12,484 bases of DNA from Methanolobus sp. UBA474 (GTDB lineage Archaea; Halobacteriota; Methanosarcinia; Methanosarcinales; Methanosarcinaceae). The notes below the pieces were generated by a model. The model worked only from the letters and a program-made list of their open reading frames with translations. It had not been told where the DNA came from and did no database searches. Shown piece after piece: positions 1 to 7,434 of this stretch. Position 1 is the first letter of the stretch, and each line of letters begins with the position of its first letter. The translations under genes were made by a program, and so were the position numbers. The stretch lies in NCBI GenBank assembly GCA_002501695.1, contig DANZ01000050.1, positions 1 through 12,484 on the forward strand, written 5' to 3'.

Positions 1-1986
1 TGCTGGCGCTGTAAGACGCCTATCATCTATCTCGCAACCGAACAATGGTTCATTAAGATATCCGAGCTGAAGGAACAGATGCTCTCCGAGATACAGCAGG
101 TCAATTGGTATCCGTCCTGGGCCGGGTCTGCAAGGTTCAAGGACTGGATCGAGGGAGCCCGTGACTGGTGCGTTTCCAGACAGAGATACTGGGGAATCCC
201 CATTCCTGTATGGAAATGCAGGACATGTGACAGCATGCACGTGGTCGGGACCAAGCAGGAGCTCCTGGAACTATCAGGTATCTCTGAAGACATCGAGCTG
301 CACAGGCCATACGTTGATAAAGTCACCTTTGAATGCCAGTGTGGCGGGAAGATGACACGTGTGGAAGATGTGTTCGATGTCTGGTTCGATTCCGCCGTAG
401 CTTCCTGGGCAACCCTGAGATTCCCGCAGAACACAGAGGACTTCGAGAAATGGTGGCCTGCGGATTTCATCACGGAAGGGCACGACCAGACACGGGGATG
501 GTTCTATTCCCAGCTGGGTGCGAGCATGGTGGCATTCGGGAAAGCTCCCTACAAGAGCGTGCTCATGCACGGCTTCACCCTGGACGGCGAAGGAAAGAAG
601 ATGTCAAAGAGCCTTGGCAATGTAATAGAGCCAAAAGAGGTTATCGCAAAATACGGCGCCGATACCCTCAGATGCTTTGTGATGTCTGCCAGCGCTCCAT
701 GGGATGACCTGAAGTTCAATGGTGAGGAACTCGGGACGATCAACAGGACGCTTAACATCCTCTGGAATGTATATCGCTTCCCATTGCCCTATATGGTGCT
801 GGACAGGTTCGACCCCTCAAAGGTATCCCTGGAATCTGTCATGGGGTATATGAGGAAGGAGGACAGGTGGATACTATCCAGGGCTCAGTCGCTGATCAAT
901 GATGTCAACAAGGCCATGGACCAGTACACTCTGCACAGGGCTCTGCGTTCCATTAACGAGTTCGTCCTTGAGGACCTTTCAAGATGGTATGTCCAGCTCA
1001 TCCGGCCAAGGACATGGGTCGAGGCTGATGACCCCGATAAGCTGGCTGTTTACAGGGTGCTGTACGAAGTATTTGTGATAACTACCAAGATCATTGCCCC
1101 GTTCATGCCGCATCTTGCAGAGGAGATGTACCAGAACCTTGTAAGGAATGTTTACCCAGATGCACCCGAATCGGTCCACATGAACGACTGGCCGGTAGCT
1201 GACGAGTCCCTTGTGGATAAGGAACTTGAGACCCATATGGATATGATAAGGTCCATGGTGGAAGCCTCTTCCAATGCCCGCCAGAAGGCAGGCCGGAAGC
1301 TCAGATGGCCCGTATCCCGGATAGTAGTAGCTCCGGTCAATGAACAGGCTGCAGAAGCTGTAGCAAGCCTGAGGTCCGTGCTCATGGATCAGACCAATGC
1401 GAAGGACATCGTACTCACAGCTCCGGGACAGCCATGGGATGAACTCAGCTATGAGGCTATCCCAAACCCAAGTACTATCGGGCCTGTCTTCAAAGGAGAT
1501 GCCGGCAAGGTCCTGGCCGCTATAAAGAAAGCTGATGTCATATCCCTCAGGAAGTCCCTTGCAGCAAACGGTCAGGCAGAAGTTGAGGTTCCCGGAGGTA
1601 TAGTGACCATCACACCGGAAATGCTCAAATTCGAGGAGAAGCTGCCAGAGATGGTTGCAAGTGCAGAGTTCAACGCAGGCAGCGTATATGTTGACGCAAA
1701 CCTGACCCGGGAACTCGAGTCAGAAGGATTTGCGAGGGAAGTTATCCGCAGGGTGCAGGACATGCGTAAGGAGCTTGATCTTGCGGTTGACGAAAGTATC
1801 AGGGCACATATAAGGATCGAAGACGAAAGGGTCCTTGACCTTGTACTTGACCTTGAGCAGCATATCGCAAAGGAGATCCGTGCGGATGTGCAGGTAATTG
1901 GCCTGGATGTCGATGCAACCGGGACACTTTCCAAGGACTGGGATGTCGAAGGTGTGTCCATGAGGATCGGCATATCGCCGGCCTGA
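1..1986 (+). CDS. ileS: Isoleucyl-tRNA synthetase, C-terminal part (5' end outside window)
   Basis: Cytoplasmic class I aminoacyl-tRNA synthetase that charges tRNA-Ile. The frame is open from base 1, so the window carries the last 661 residues; archaeal IleRS is normally about 1050 aa, so roughly 400 N-terminal residues (HIGH motif and most of the CP1 editing domain) lie upstream. Seen directly: an SRQRYWG motif near residue 59 of the visible part, a cysteine set CxxC (73, 76) and CxC (112, 114) suited to zinc, DQTRGWFY before the active site, and the class I signature KMSKS at residues 200-204 (bases 598-612). The helical anticodon-binding domain and a C-terminal extension follow. mptE begins 33 bp downstream on the same strand, so the two may be cotranscribed. 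IleRS is preferred to ValRS or LeuRS because of the RDWCVSRQRYWGIPIPVW-type context; this is recognition by eye, with high confidence. Confidence 0.97.
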   Translation, partial: CWRCKTPIIYLATEQWFIKISELKEQMLSEIQQVNWYPSWAGSARFKDWIEGARDWCVSRQRYWGIPIPVWKCRTCDSMHVVGTKQELLELSGISEDIELHRPYVDKVTFECQCGGKMTRVEDVFDVWFDSAVASWATLRFPQNTEDFEKWWPADFITEGHDQTRGWFYSQLGASMVAFGKAPYKSVLMHGFTLDGEGKKMSKSLGNVIEPKEVIAKYGADTLRCFVMSASAPWDDLKFNGEELGTINRTLNILWNVYRFPLPYMVLDRFDPSKVSLESVMGYMRKEDRWILSRAQSLINDVNKAMDQYTLHRALRSINEFVLEDLSRWYVQLIRPRTWVEADDPDKLAVYRVLYEVFVITTKIIAPFMPHLAEEMYQNLVRNVYPDAPESVHMNDWPVADESLVDKELETHMDMIRSMVEASSNARQKAGRKLRWPVSRIVVAPVNEQAAEAVASLRSVLMDQTNAKDIVLTAPGQPWDELSYEAIPNPSTIGPVFKGDAGKVLAAIKKADVISLRKSLAANGQAEVEVPGGIVTITPEMLKFEEKLPEMVASAEFNAGSVYVDANLTRELESEGFAREVIRRVQDMRKELDLAVDESIRAHIRIEDERVLDLVLDLEQHIAKEIRADVQVIGLDVDATGTLSKDWDVEGVSMRIGISPA

Positions 1987-2019
1987 AAAACAGCCCCGGT
2001 AAACAGGAAAAGAAGAAGC

Positions 2020-2649
2020 ATGGAATTCAAAGAATGGGAACCTGTGTACTTAAGGATACTTGAGGACATGGGTTTCAGCAGGGAGGAAGATGAGCGCGCG
2101 GCTCTCATTCTCTCCCGCATGCTTGATCCTTCAAGGACTGCACCTGTATCTGTCCTTCATGAACTGATCAGTGGAAAGGATGTTCTTGTCTGCGGCAATG
2201 CTCCGGGTCTTAAAAATGAGCTTGGATCTGTTGACGCAGGGAACTATGTGGTCATAGCTGCTGACGGAGCTGCAGCTGTTGTACTTGGGTCCGGTGTAGT
2301 GCCTGACATAATAGTGACAGATCTTGACGGAGATGTCGAAAAGGAAATAACAGCCAATAGCATGGGTTCACTTATGGTTGTGCATGCTCACGGGGATAAT
2401 ATTGACAAACTTGAAAGATTTGTACCTCTTCTTGACCATATCATTGGAACCACCCAGTCAGTTCCTCTTGATAACGTATATGATTTCGGGGGTTTTAGTG
2501 ATGGTGACAGATGCGTTTTCCTTGCAAGGGAGTTCGGTGCGGCGAGCATTACCCTTATAGGTTTTGATCTTGACGATAAGAATGTTACTCCTGTCAAGAA
2601 GAAAAAGCTATGCTGGGCAAAAAAGCTTATAGCAGAGTTACTTCCGTAG
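2020..2649 (+). CDS. mptE: 6-hydroxymethyl-7,8-dihydropterin pyrophosphokinase, archaeal MptE type (DUF115)
   Basis: Predicted to transfer pyrophosphate from ATP to 6-hydroxymethyl-7,8-dihydropterin, a step toward tetrahydromethanopterin, the C1 carrier of methanogens. The 209-aa protein shows the DUF115/MptE pattern in order: GNAPGLK (59-65), AADGAA (80-85), PDIIVTDLDGD (95-105, acidic metal-binding site), HAHGDN (122-127), TTQ (144-146), and GGFSDGDRC (157-165). Length is close to the family norm. The ATG at 2020 lies about 10-15 nt after a purine-rich AGGAAAAGAAG stretch and is preceded by the ileS stop, so this start is reasonable. The protein should be cytoplasmic and soluble. The gene is followed at once by a perfect hairpin (2659-2684), probably its transcript end. 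The bacterial-type HPPK (FolK) is unrelated in sequence. Confidence is high for the family and good for the function, which is known from the methanogen member of this family. Confidence 0.9.
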   Translation: MEFKEWEPVYLRILEDMGFSREEDERAALILSRMLDPSRTAPVSVLHELISGKDVLVCGNAPGLKNELGSVDAGNYVVIAADGAAAVVLGSGVVPDIIVTDLDGDVEKEITANSMGSLMVVHAHGDNIDKLERFVPLLDHIIGTTQSVPLDNVYDFGGFSDGDRCVFLAREFGAASITLIGFDLDDKNVTPVKKKKLCWAKKLIAELLP

Positions 2650-2658
2650 TTATGGGCA

Positions 2659-2684
2659 GAATGATCAGGACTTAGAGATCATTC
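2659..2684 (+). terminator. Hairpin after mptE, probable transcript end
   Basis: A perfect 8-bp inverted repeat, GAATGATC (2659-2666) and GATCATTC (2677-2684), with a 10-nt loop begins 10 bp after the mptE stop codon and is followed by AT-rich DNA. It marks the border between the ileS-mptE unit and the AT-rich block. Archaeal termination often needs only T-runs, so the hairpin may instead stabilise the mRNA 3' end; the inverted repeat itself is directly seen. Confidence 0.55.
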
Positions 2685-2799
2685 ATTGTAATGATTTTAT
2701 GAGAATCTATATTTCCGCAGCAAGTAACACTTTGTGTTTTCATCATTTTTAAAGCACCAAGTAATTTTCAGCAGGAAATAGGTTTTCTACAGAACCGTA
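2685..2799. other. Short intergenic spacer between convergent genes
   Basis: This AT-rich spacer separates the end of mptE and its hairpin from the end of the minus-strand acyltransferase. No ORF, tRNA or clear hairpin is recognisable. T-runs are present in both directions and could serve termination of either transcript. Confidence 0.5.
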
Positions 2800-3984
2800 T
2801 TAACCAAAAGGTTTAAACACTCCATGAATAAAAAATCTTTTTAAAATCTTTTCTTCAATTGTTCTATAGAAAGCAACATACCTATCATTATTTCTATCAA
2901 TGTAATCAAACAAAGGTTTTTCGATTAATTTTATTCTCAATTGGTCAATTAAAACACACACAATATAAACTCCAATCACAGAACAAATTGCATGTATGAC
3001 TAAGAAATTTGATCCATAAAATGCAGTATTATTCAGCAGATCTTTCCAAAGGAACTGTCTCATGGTGTCACTGTTTGCATGAATAAGTAAAACGCCAAGT
3101 GTTGATGAAGCTACGCGGTTAATAAACATACTTTTCTTTATTCTAATATTTTTAAAATATAGAAATAGTGAGACGGCACATACAAGCGCTAATAATTTAT
3201 GAGAGTCTGACATCATATAGTAGTAATTTGTGAATCCAAACTTGCTGCCGATAAAATCAACAACAAGAATACTACTCCACATACAAATTACAGAAACAAC
3301 AGAGCTAACGATGTAGAGCTTTTTTTCCTCAAATAATTTATTTGGATACATTCCAATATATGCACCGATCATATATACCGTAATGAGCCATCCTAAGTAA
3401 TTCCAAGTATCATGATGAAAAAAGGTTGAAATTATAGTAAACATAAATACCAAGATTGCTAATATACTTAAATGTAGTATTTTACCCATATTTTTAATAA
3501 GTATATTTAAAAAAGGTATAAGCATGTACAAAAAAATGTATGCGCTTACAAAACTTGAACCAATCCCATATATTACACTAAACACTATTTTAATTAAACC
3601 TATAGTGCTAAATGCGGCATACCCTGTAACAAGAAAGATAATATAAATAGTAAATACATAAAATTTTGCTTCCAAATATAACTTTACTAACTTTATGAAT
3701 TTGAACTCGGATTTTACCATAAAATATCCAGTGATCAAAACAAAACAGTTTATACCAGTTTTCCCCGCGAAACCAAAAAACTGCAAAAAAACCATGTTTC
3801 CTGTTATGTTTTCAAAATCAAAGAGTGAAGTAAATCCAGAATTGACAACATAGTGATGTGCCACTATCATGAGCATCAATATAATTCTGAAAAGTTCAAA
3901 ATTTGAGCTTCGCTCTTTTTTTGTTTGAAGCCCGATTTGGAAATTCTCTATAGGTTCAACATAATTTTTGTTCATTGTTTCCAT
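2800..3984 (-). CDS. Membrane acyltransferase, acyltransferase-3 family (surface glycan O-acylation)
   Basis: Integral membrane protein of 394 aa that probably moves an acetyl or other acyl group onto a sugar of a surface or secreted polysaccharide. Seen: a polar N-terminus of about 27 residues, then a first helix containing FELFRIILMLMIVAHHY (about 30-46) with the Arg and the His-His of the family's N-terminal signature, many hydrophobic segments (roughly 8-10 helices), and near the C-terminus STLGVLLIHANSDTMRQFLW (294-313), matching the family's typical 'LGVYLIH...R..LW' block. Length fits the family. A GGTGGA-like ribosome site lies about 10 nt upstream of the ATG at 3984; a second ATG three codons inside also has GGAA in front, so the start could be 3975. 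Base composition is far more AT-rich than in flanking genes, codons end mostly in A/T, and no glycan genes are adjacent, which suggests horizontal acquisition. The acyl donor and acceptor cannot be told. Confidence 0.88.
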   Translation of the reverse strand: METMNKNYVEPIENFQIGLQTKKERSSNFELFRIILMLMIVAHHYVVNSGFTSLFDFENITGNMVFLQFFGFAGKTGINCFVLITGYFMVKSEFKFIKLVKLYLEAKFYVFTIYIIFLVTGYAAFSTIGLIKIVFSVIYGIGSSFVSAYIFLYMLIPFLNILIKNMGKILHLSILAILVFMFTIISTFFHHDTWNYLGWLITVYMIGAYIGMYPNKLFEEKKLYIVSSVVSVICMWSSILVVDFIGSKFGFTNYYYMMSDSHKLLALVCAVSLFLYFKNIRIKKSMFINRVASSTLGVLLIHANSDTMRQFLWKDLLNNTAFYGSNFLVIHAICSVIGVYIVCVLIDQLRIKLIEKPLFDYIDRNNDRYVAFYRTIEEKILKRFFIHGVFKPFG

Positions 3985-4427
3985 CTGTATGTTCCACCCA
4001 CATTAGAAAACCATCAAAAGTCTTCAATCATTATATTTTTCCGTTGCAAAATTAATTTTATTTTAGTTTTTCATTTACAAGAGTAATCACATTTATACTA
4101 AAGTATATAATATTTTCTACTGTTTTTATTTTGTTTTCGATAATTCTAAATCTCCATGATTTTGAATGAACCGAAATACATGATACTTTTTAAAGATTGG
4201 TATTTTTGAACCTTACCTATATTCCCTTACTAATAGACGAAGGGTGCGATTTGAACCCATTCACTCAACTGGAATTAATGCGATATAATCGCCTGACTTT
4301 GTGGCAATCCTGCGGAGCTTAGTTTCCTGTCCTTTAGTTCATCCTTCAAGTTCTACTATACCCTAAGAACTGTTAAGAAAAACTACTTTTTAACTTTCTG
4401 TAATTTAGGCATAAATCTACCCCATAA
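3985..4427. other. AT-rich gene-free region with possible decayed remnants
   Basis: This stretch follows the acyltransferase start and contains the acyltransferase promoter region. No intact ORF of meaningful length was seen on either strand. On the minus strand, the part from about 4360 to 4240 is less AT-rich than its surroundings and reads as short open stretches broken by stops in two frames, for example a run TKLRRIATKSGDYIALIPVE followed by a stop. This could be a decayed gene end, but the family is not recognised. A tRNA T-arm-like string (see separate entry) lies at its edge. Confidence 0.45.
4236..4262 (-). other. Possible tRNA 3'-end relic (T-arm-like string)
   Basis: Read on the minus strand, this stretch gives GGGTTCAAATCGCACCC followed by TTCGTC. 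GTTCAAATC matches the T-loop consensus GTTCRANYC of tRNAs, and the spacing to a following acceptor-like 7-mer resembles the 3' quarter of a tRNA. The T-stem pairing is imperfect and no matching 5' acceptor strand, D arm or anticodon arm is visible upstream, so this is not a functional tRNA. It could be an integration scar in a tRNA 3' end, or chance similarity. Confidence 0.3.
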
Positions 4428-4437
4428 TTTAAATATA
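4428..4437 (+). promoter_or_regulatory. TATA-box-like element upstream of the DUF373 operon
   Basis: TTTAAATATA resembles the archaeal box A. Transcription would start about 25 bp downstream, near 4460, leaving a leader of about 95 nt before the ATG at 4555. A second candidate, ACACATATAA (4451-4460), lies slightly closer. The whole segment is AT-rich, so chance matches are likely and the exact box is uncertain. Confidence 0.35.
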
Positions 4438-4519
4438 GAATTACATATTTACACATATAATATTAATGTTTAATCAAAAAACATAATAAAATTATTGTAT
4501 GAAAAATACTAACTTTTAT

Positions 4520-4533
4520 TACGGATTACCGTA
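4520..4533 (+). promoter_or_regulatory. Small palindrome in the DUF373 leader
   Basis: TACGG (4520-4524) and CCGTA (4529-4533) form a perfect 5-bp inverted repeat with a 4-nt loop, 21 nt before the start codon and just ahead of the GGAG ribosome site. It is the only GC-containing block in an otherwise AT-rich leader. It may act as an operator or an RNA hairpin; it is short and could be chance. Confidence 0.3.
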
Positions 4534-4554
4534 TCAAATAGCAAGTGGAGTTAT

Positions 4555-5679
4555 ATGCAAACACTGATCCTCTGTATAGACAGGGATGACGACCTTGGTG
4601 TGAAAGCTAATGTAAGAGGGCCCGTCATTGGGAGAGAGGCGAACATAGAGGCCGCTGTAAGACTTGCCACCGCGGATCCCGAGGACTCGGATGCTAACAC
4701 CATATTCGGCGGTATCAAGGTACTTGATGACCTGACTGCGCGGAATATTGATGCAGAACTGATCACTCTTGCGGGAGATAAGAACATCGGCATCATCTCT
4801 GACCAGAAGATAGCAAACCAGCTCGATCTGCTTTTAAAGAAATTCAATCCGGAGTCTGCGATCTTTATCTCTGACGGGGCCGAGGATGAAACATTGCTTC
4901 CCATCGTGCAGTCCCGGATAAAGATCGATTCGGTCAAGCGTATTGTCGTTATGCAGAGTGCGAATCTGGAGAGTACTTATTATATTATAAAGCATGCTTT
5001 CAACGACCCGAAGATCTCCCAGACTTTCTTCGTGCCTCTTGGATTGGCCTCACTTATCTATGCATTTTTCCTTATGATCGATTATCCCCAGGGTGCTATA
5101 ATAGGGATACTTGCTGCAGTGGGTCTCTATATGCTCTACAGAGGCTTCGGTGATCCGATATCTGTATATGGGGAACGTATCAAAGACTCATTCCACTCGG
5201 GGCGCATGACATTCCTTACGTATCTGACCGCGTTTGTGATACTGGTGATCGCAAGTGTGCTGGGGCTTAACAGTGTATGGCAGCTTTACACGCGCGAAGG
5301 TATATGGTACTACGGGTTAGTGCCGCTAGTGACAGTTTTCATAAACGCTACCGTGTGGTTGTATGTAAGTGCTATCCTGCTTGCAGATCTCGGAAAGATA
5401 ATTGATTGCTATAAGAACAGGACGTCCACTTTCAGGTATATCATTCCTGCATTCTTTGTGATATCCATGGGCATGCTCTTCTGGGGGGCAAGCACATACC
5501 TGATATCCATAAGTCCTGTCATAGGCGGCAGTGATCTTGATCCTGCAACAGGGGTGCAGTACTTCGTTTATTCGATCGTCATAGCTATAATCATTGCTCT
5601 GGTGGGAATAAAGATCTCGGCAAATATAAGGATGGAAGAGAAGCAAACTTTAAAGGGTAGTAACAATGCCGATACGTAA
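4555..5679 (+). CDS. DUF373 family archaeal membrane protein
   Basis: Conserved archaeal membrane protein of unknown function, 374 aa, the usual family length. The soluble N-terminal half (about 1-155) begins TLILCIDRDDDLG and carries VRGPVIGREAN (20-30), an AxxDPEDSDAN block (40-48) and ISDGAEDE (105-112), all acidic, ligand-binding-looking motifs typical of DUF373. The C-terminal half has about six hydrophobic helices (approximately 157-174, 177-196, 218-237, 250-275, 293-318, 334-355) and ends in a short charged tail. The N-terminal half presumably faces the cytoplasm because no signal peptide precedes it. The ATG at 4555 has GTGGAG about 8 nt upstream. The last 14 bp overlap the start of the phosphorylase gene, so the two are probably cotranscribed and translationally coupled. 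Function is not established; a nucleotide or nucleoside ligand is only a guess from the partner gene. Confidence 0.9.
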   Translation: MQTLILCIDRDDDLGVKANVRGPVIGREANIEAAVRLATADPEDSDANTIFGGIKVLDDLTARNIDAELITLAGDKNIGIISDQKIANQLDLLLKKFNPESAIFISDGAEDETLLPIVQSRIKIDSVKRIVVMQSANLESTYYIIKHAFNDPKISQTFFVPLGLASLIYAFFLMIDYPQGAIIGILAAVGLYMLYRGFGDPISVYGERIKDSFHSGRMTFLTYLTAFVILVIASVLGLNSVWQLYTREGIWYYGLVPLVTVFINATVWLYVSAILLADLGKIIDCYKNRTSTFRYIIPAFFVISMGMLFWGASTYLISISPVIGGSDLDPATGVQYFVYSIVIAIIIALVGIKISANIRMEEKQTLKGSNNADT

Positions 5680-6466
5680 TTTAGGGGATAGCGAAGGTCA
5701 GGTTTTTGATGTTGCAGTGATCGGCGGTGTCAATTTCTCAATTGCGGAAGTTGCTGAGGGCATAACTGTAGAAACACCTTTTGGCGTGGTCCGGGCCTAC
5801 CCTTTCAATGCCAGGGGTAAAAATGCCGTTCTGATCCCCCGGCATGCTGACGGGCAAAAGCATCTTCCTCCGCATATGATCAACTACCGTGCCATTGTCC
5901 GGGCTGTCAAGGAGCTTGGAATTGAAAGGGCAATATCTGTTAATTCCGTGGGCACGATGCACGGTCATCCTATAGGCAGTTTTGTCCTGCCTGATGATCT
6001 TGTAGACCTGACCCGCAGCAGGATATCCACTTTTCATGACGAGAGGACCGTACATGTTGATATGACGGAGCCCTACTGTCAGCAGATAAGGCAAAGTCTT
6101 AAAAAGGCCCTCATAAAAGGGAACATAGGTTTTGCAGATGGCGTATATGTCTGCACTGAAGGTCCAAGATTTGAGACGCGTGCAGAGATCAGGATGATGA
6201 GCAGATTCGGGGATATTGTGGGCATGACAGGCATGCCTGAGGTCGCCCTCGCGAAAGAGCTGAACCTTTGCTATGCTTCCATCTGTACCGTTACTAACAA
6301 TGCCTGTGGAATGAGCACAGAGAAGGTAACTGCTTCGGAAGTTGTCAGAACCCTCCGGGAAAGGCAGGAGATACTCTCTGAGATCCTTATAAGTGCCATA
6401 AACAATATTCCCGCGCAGCGTAGCTGCAACTGCATGCATGCGACGGATACGGATGCATGTCTTTGA
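5666..6466 (+). CDS. S-methyl-5'-thioinosine phosphorylase-like (MTAP/PNP family)
   Basis: Cytoplasmic nucleoside phosphorylase of the MTAP/PNP family, 266 aa, predicted to cleave methylthio-nucleosides with phosphate to methylthioribose-1-phosphate and a purine base (methionine salvage / purine recycling). Seen: VIGGVNFS near 18-25, the phosphate-binding IPRHADGQKHLPPHMINYRA block with R59-H60, NSVGTM (93-98), PDDLVDLTRSR (109-119), TEGPRFETRAE (164-174) with F169, GMTGMPE (186-192), and VTNNACGM (209-216). In adenine-specific MTAP the last motif reads TDYDC, with two Asp binding the 6-amino group; here both are replaced (N211 and A213), which fits a 6-oxopurine such as methylthioinosine, as described for the methanogen enzyme. 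The C-terminus has a CxC pair (C254, C256) at the place where hyperthermophile relatives carry one. Start: ATG 5666 overlaps DUF373 by 14 bp behind AAAGGGTAG. Family certain, substrate inferred. Confidence 0.9.
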   Translation: MPIRNLGDSEGQVFDVAVIGGVNFSIAEVAEGITVETPFGVVRAYPFNARGKNAVLIPRHADGQKHLPPHMINYRAIVRAVKELGIERAISVNSVGTMHGHPIGSFVLPDDLVDLTRSRISTFHDERTVHVDMTEPYCQQIRQSLKKALIKGNIGFADGVYVCTEGPRFETRAEIRMMSRFGDIVGMTGMPEVALAKELNLCYASICTVTNNACGMSTEKVTASEVVRTLRERQEILSEILISAINNIPAQRSCNCMHATDTDACL

Positions 6467-6515
6467 ACGCCTTTGGGGTCAGTTAATATATCCTGCTTTA
6501 TCCAGGCAGTTTCGT
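6467..6515. other. Convergent intergenic spacer
   Basis: A 49-bp spacer separates the convergent phosphorylase and RAD55-like genes. It contains a weak inverted repeat, CTGC and GCAG around TTTATCCAG, near 6492-6508. No strong terminator is visible. Confidence 0.35.
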
Positions 6516-7346
6516 TCAGGCAATATCCCTTGAAGTATCTATCTGTACTCCTTCGCCGATCTTGAACTTTATGAGCTCCGGGCTTGGCACCATTCCGCGT
6601 ATCTTGGGTATGGCAAGCTTACTGACCAGTTTATCAGAGTTGGTCTCAAGGGAGGATTCGAATACCACATCAGCCGTAGCAAATATCTCATTACATGTTT
6701 TTTCCGGGGTGCTGCCCTTGTGACCGTAAAGGTATGTCAGGCATTGTATCTCTTTTGTGACCTCATAGATGATGTTGGTCAGCTGGCGAATGAGTCCCGG
6801 GTTAACGCGGAGGTTCAGGTAGAAAGAGAACGAATCTACAATGATATTTATTTCTTCACCGTTTGAATCGTTGGCAATGTTGCGCAGGTTATATTCGGTG
6901 AATTCTATTATCTTGGAATCTATATATTCGTTGCCTACATTCTCTGATGCTTCGCCACATGAGTTGAAATAATATTCACTGTACACGTCTACAAAAATGA
7001 TGTTAGACGGGTCAAATCCAAGGTTAATGATATCGTTGAGGACGAATTTAGGCCTGCGTGCCGTGGTGAAGTAGAAGGTCCTGCGGGACTGGGTGAACTG
7101 ATAGAGGAAAACCTCTGACATTGAGCGGGGGTCGGCTGAAAAATAAGATACAGAACCTGCAGGCAAACCTCCTCCAAGTGTCCTGTCAAGGACAAGTATG
7201 CCTGTTGAGAGCAGCATCAGCTCTTCCTGGTATTTCAAATTTGAAGCCGTCTTCTTGAGGCTGTCGTACAATGAGACCTCTTCTTCATCCGGCTGCAGAT
7301 CTTTCTGCATTAAAGGATTTGCTGCAAAAGGTTTGGTTGTTAGCAT
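6516..7346 (-). CDS. RAD55/KaiC-like RecA-superfamily protein with degenerate Walker A
   Basis: Protein of 276 aa resembling the archaeal RAD55 / KaiC / GvpD group of RecA-fold proteins. Seen: an acidic variable N-terminus (1-40), then LMLLSTGILVLDRTLGGGLPAGSVSYF (43-69), which is the strand-helix lead-in to the P-loop of the family. At the P-loop, where GxxGxGKS/T is expected, the sequence is SADPRSMSEVFLYQF (70-84), with no lysine and no glycine run. A Walker B-like strand INIIVDSFSFYLNL (166-179) retains Asp171. The C-terminus IRGMVPSPELIKFKIGEGVQID (249-270) is typical of the group. ATP hydrolysis is therefore unlikely, while a scaffold or sensor role is possible. GGAG lies about 9 nt before the ATG at 7346. 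The gene is divergent from the helicase with a 108-bp shared promoter region. The cellular role is not known. Confidence 0.82.
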   Translation of the reverse strand: MLTTKPFAANPLMQKDLQPDEEEVSLYDSLKKTASNLKYQEELMLLSTGILVLDRTLGGGLPAGSVSYFSADPRSMSEVFLYQFTQSRRTFYFTTARRPKFVLNDIINLGFDPSNIIFVDVYSEYYFNSCGEASENVGNEYIDSKIIEFTEYNLRNIANDSNGEEINIIVDSFSFYLNLRVNPGLIRQLTNIIYEVTKEIQCLTYLYGHKGSTPEKTCNEIFATADVVFESSLETNSDKLVSKLAIPKIRGMVPSPELIKFKIGEGVQIDTSRDIA

Positions 7347-7434
7347 TGACCTGCTCCTGTAAGCAAGAGGTAATATATTCTTTTTTATATTTTTAGGTTA
7401 TGGTTTTTATAAATCCAATAGTATTTATACTCAC
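7347..7434. promoter_or_regulatory. Divergent promoter region for RAD55-like gene and helicase
   Basis: The 108-bp gap between the two divergent starts is AT-rich and holds TATA-like strings for both directions. For the helicase these are TTTTTATAAAT (7403-7413) and TATTTATAC (7422-7430). For the minus-strand gene, TTTATAA-like and AATATATT-like strings lie near 7412-7405 and 7378-7371. If the box at 7422-7430 is used, helicase transcription would begin almost at the ATG, giving a nearly leaderless mRNA. The assignment is by consensus only. Confidence 0.45.

Noticed and set aside
1572..2120. A 182-aa minus-strand open frame across the end of ileS
   Set aside because: Serine-rich antisense shadow of the ileS C-terminus and mptE start; no family motif and no promoter.
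5738..6439. A long minus-strand open frame of 233 aa opposite the phosphorylase gene
   Set aside because: It lies entirely antisense to a clearly conserved enzyme, has no recognisable motif, and is rich in Cys/His/Arg/Tyr runs as expected from an antisense shadow.
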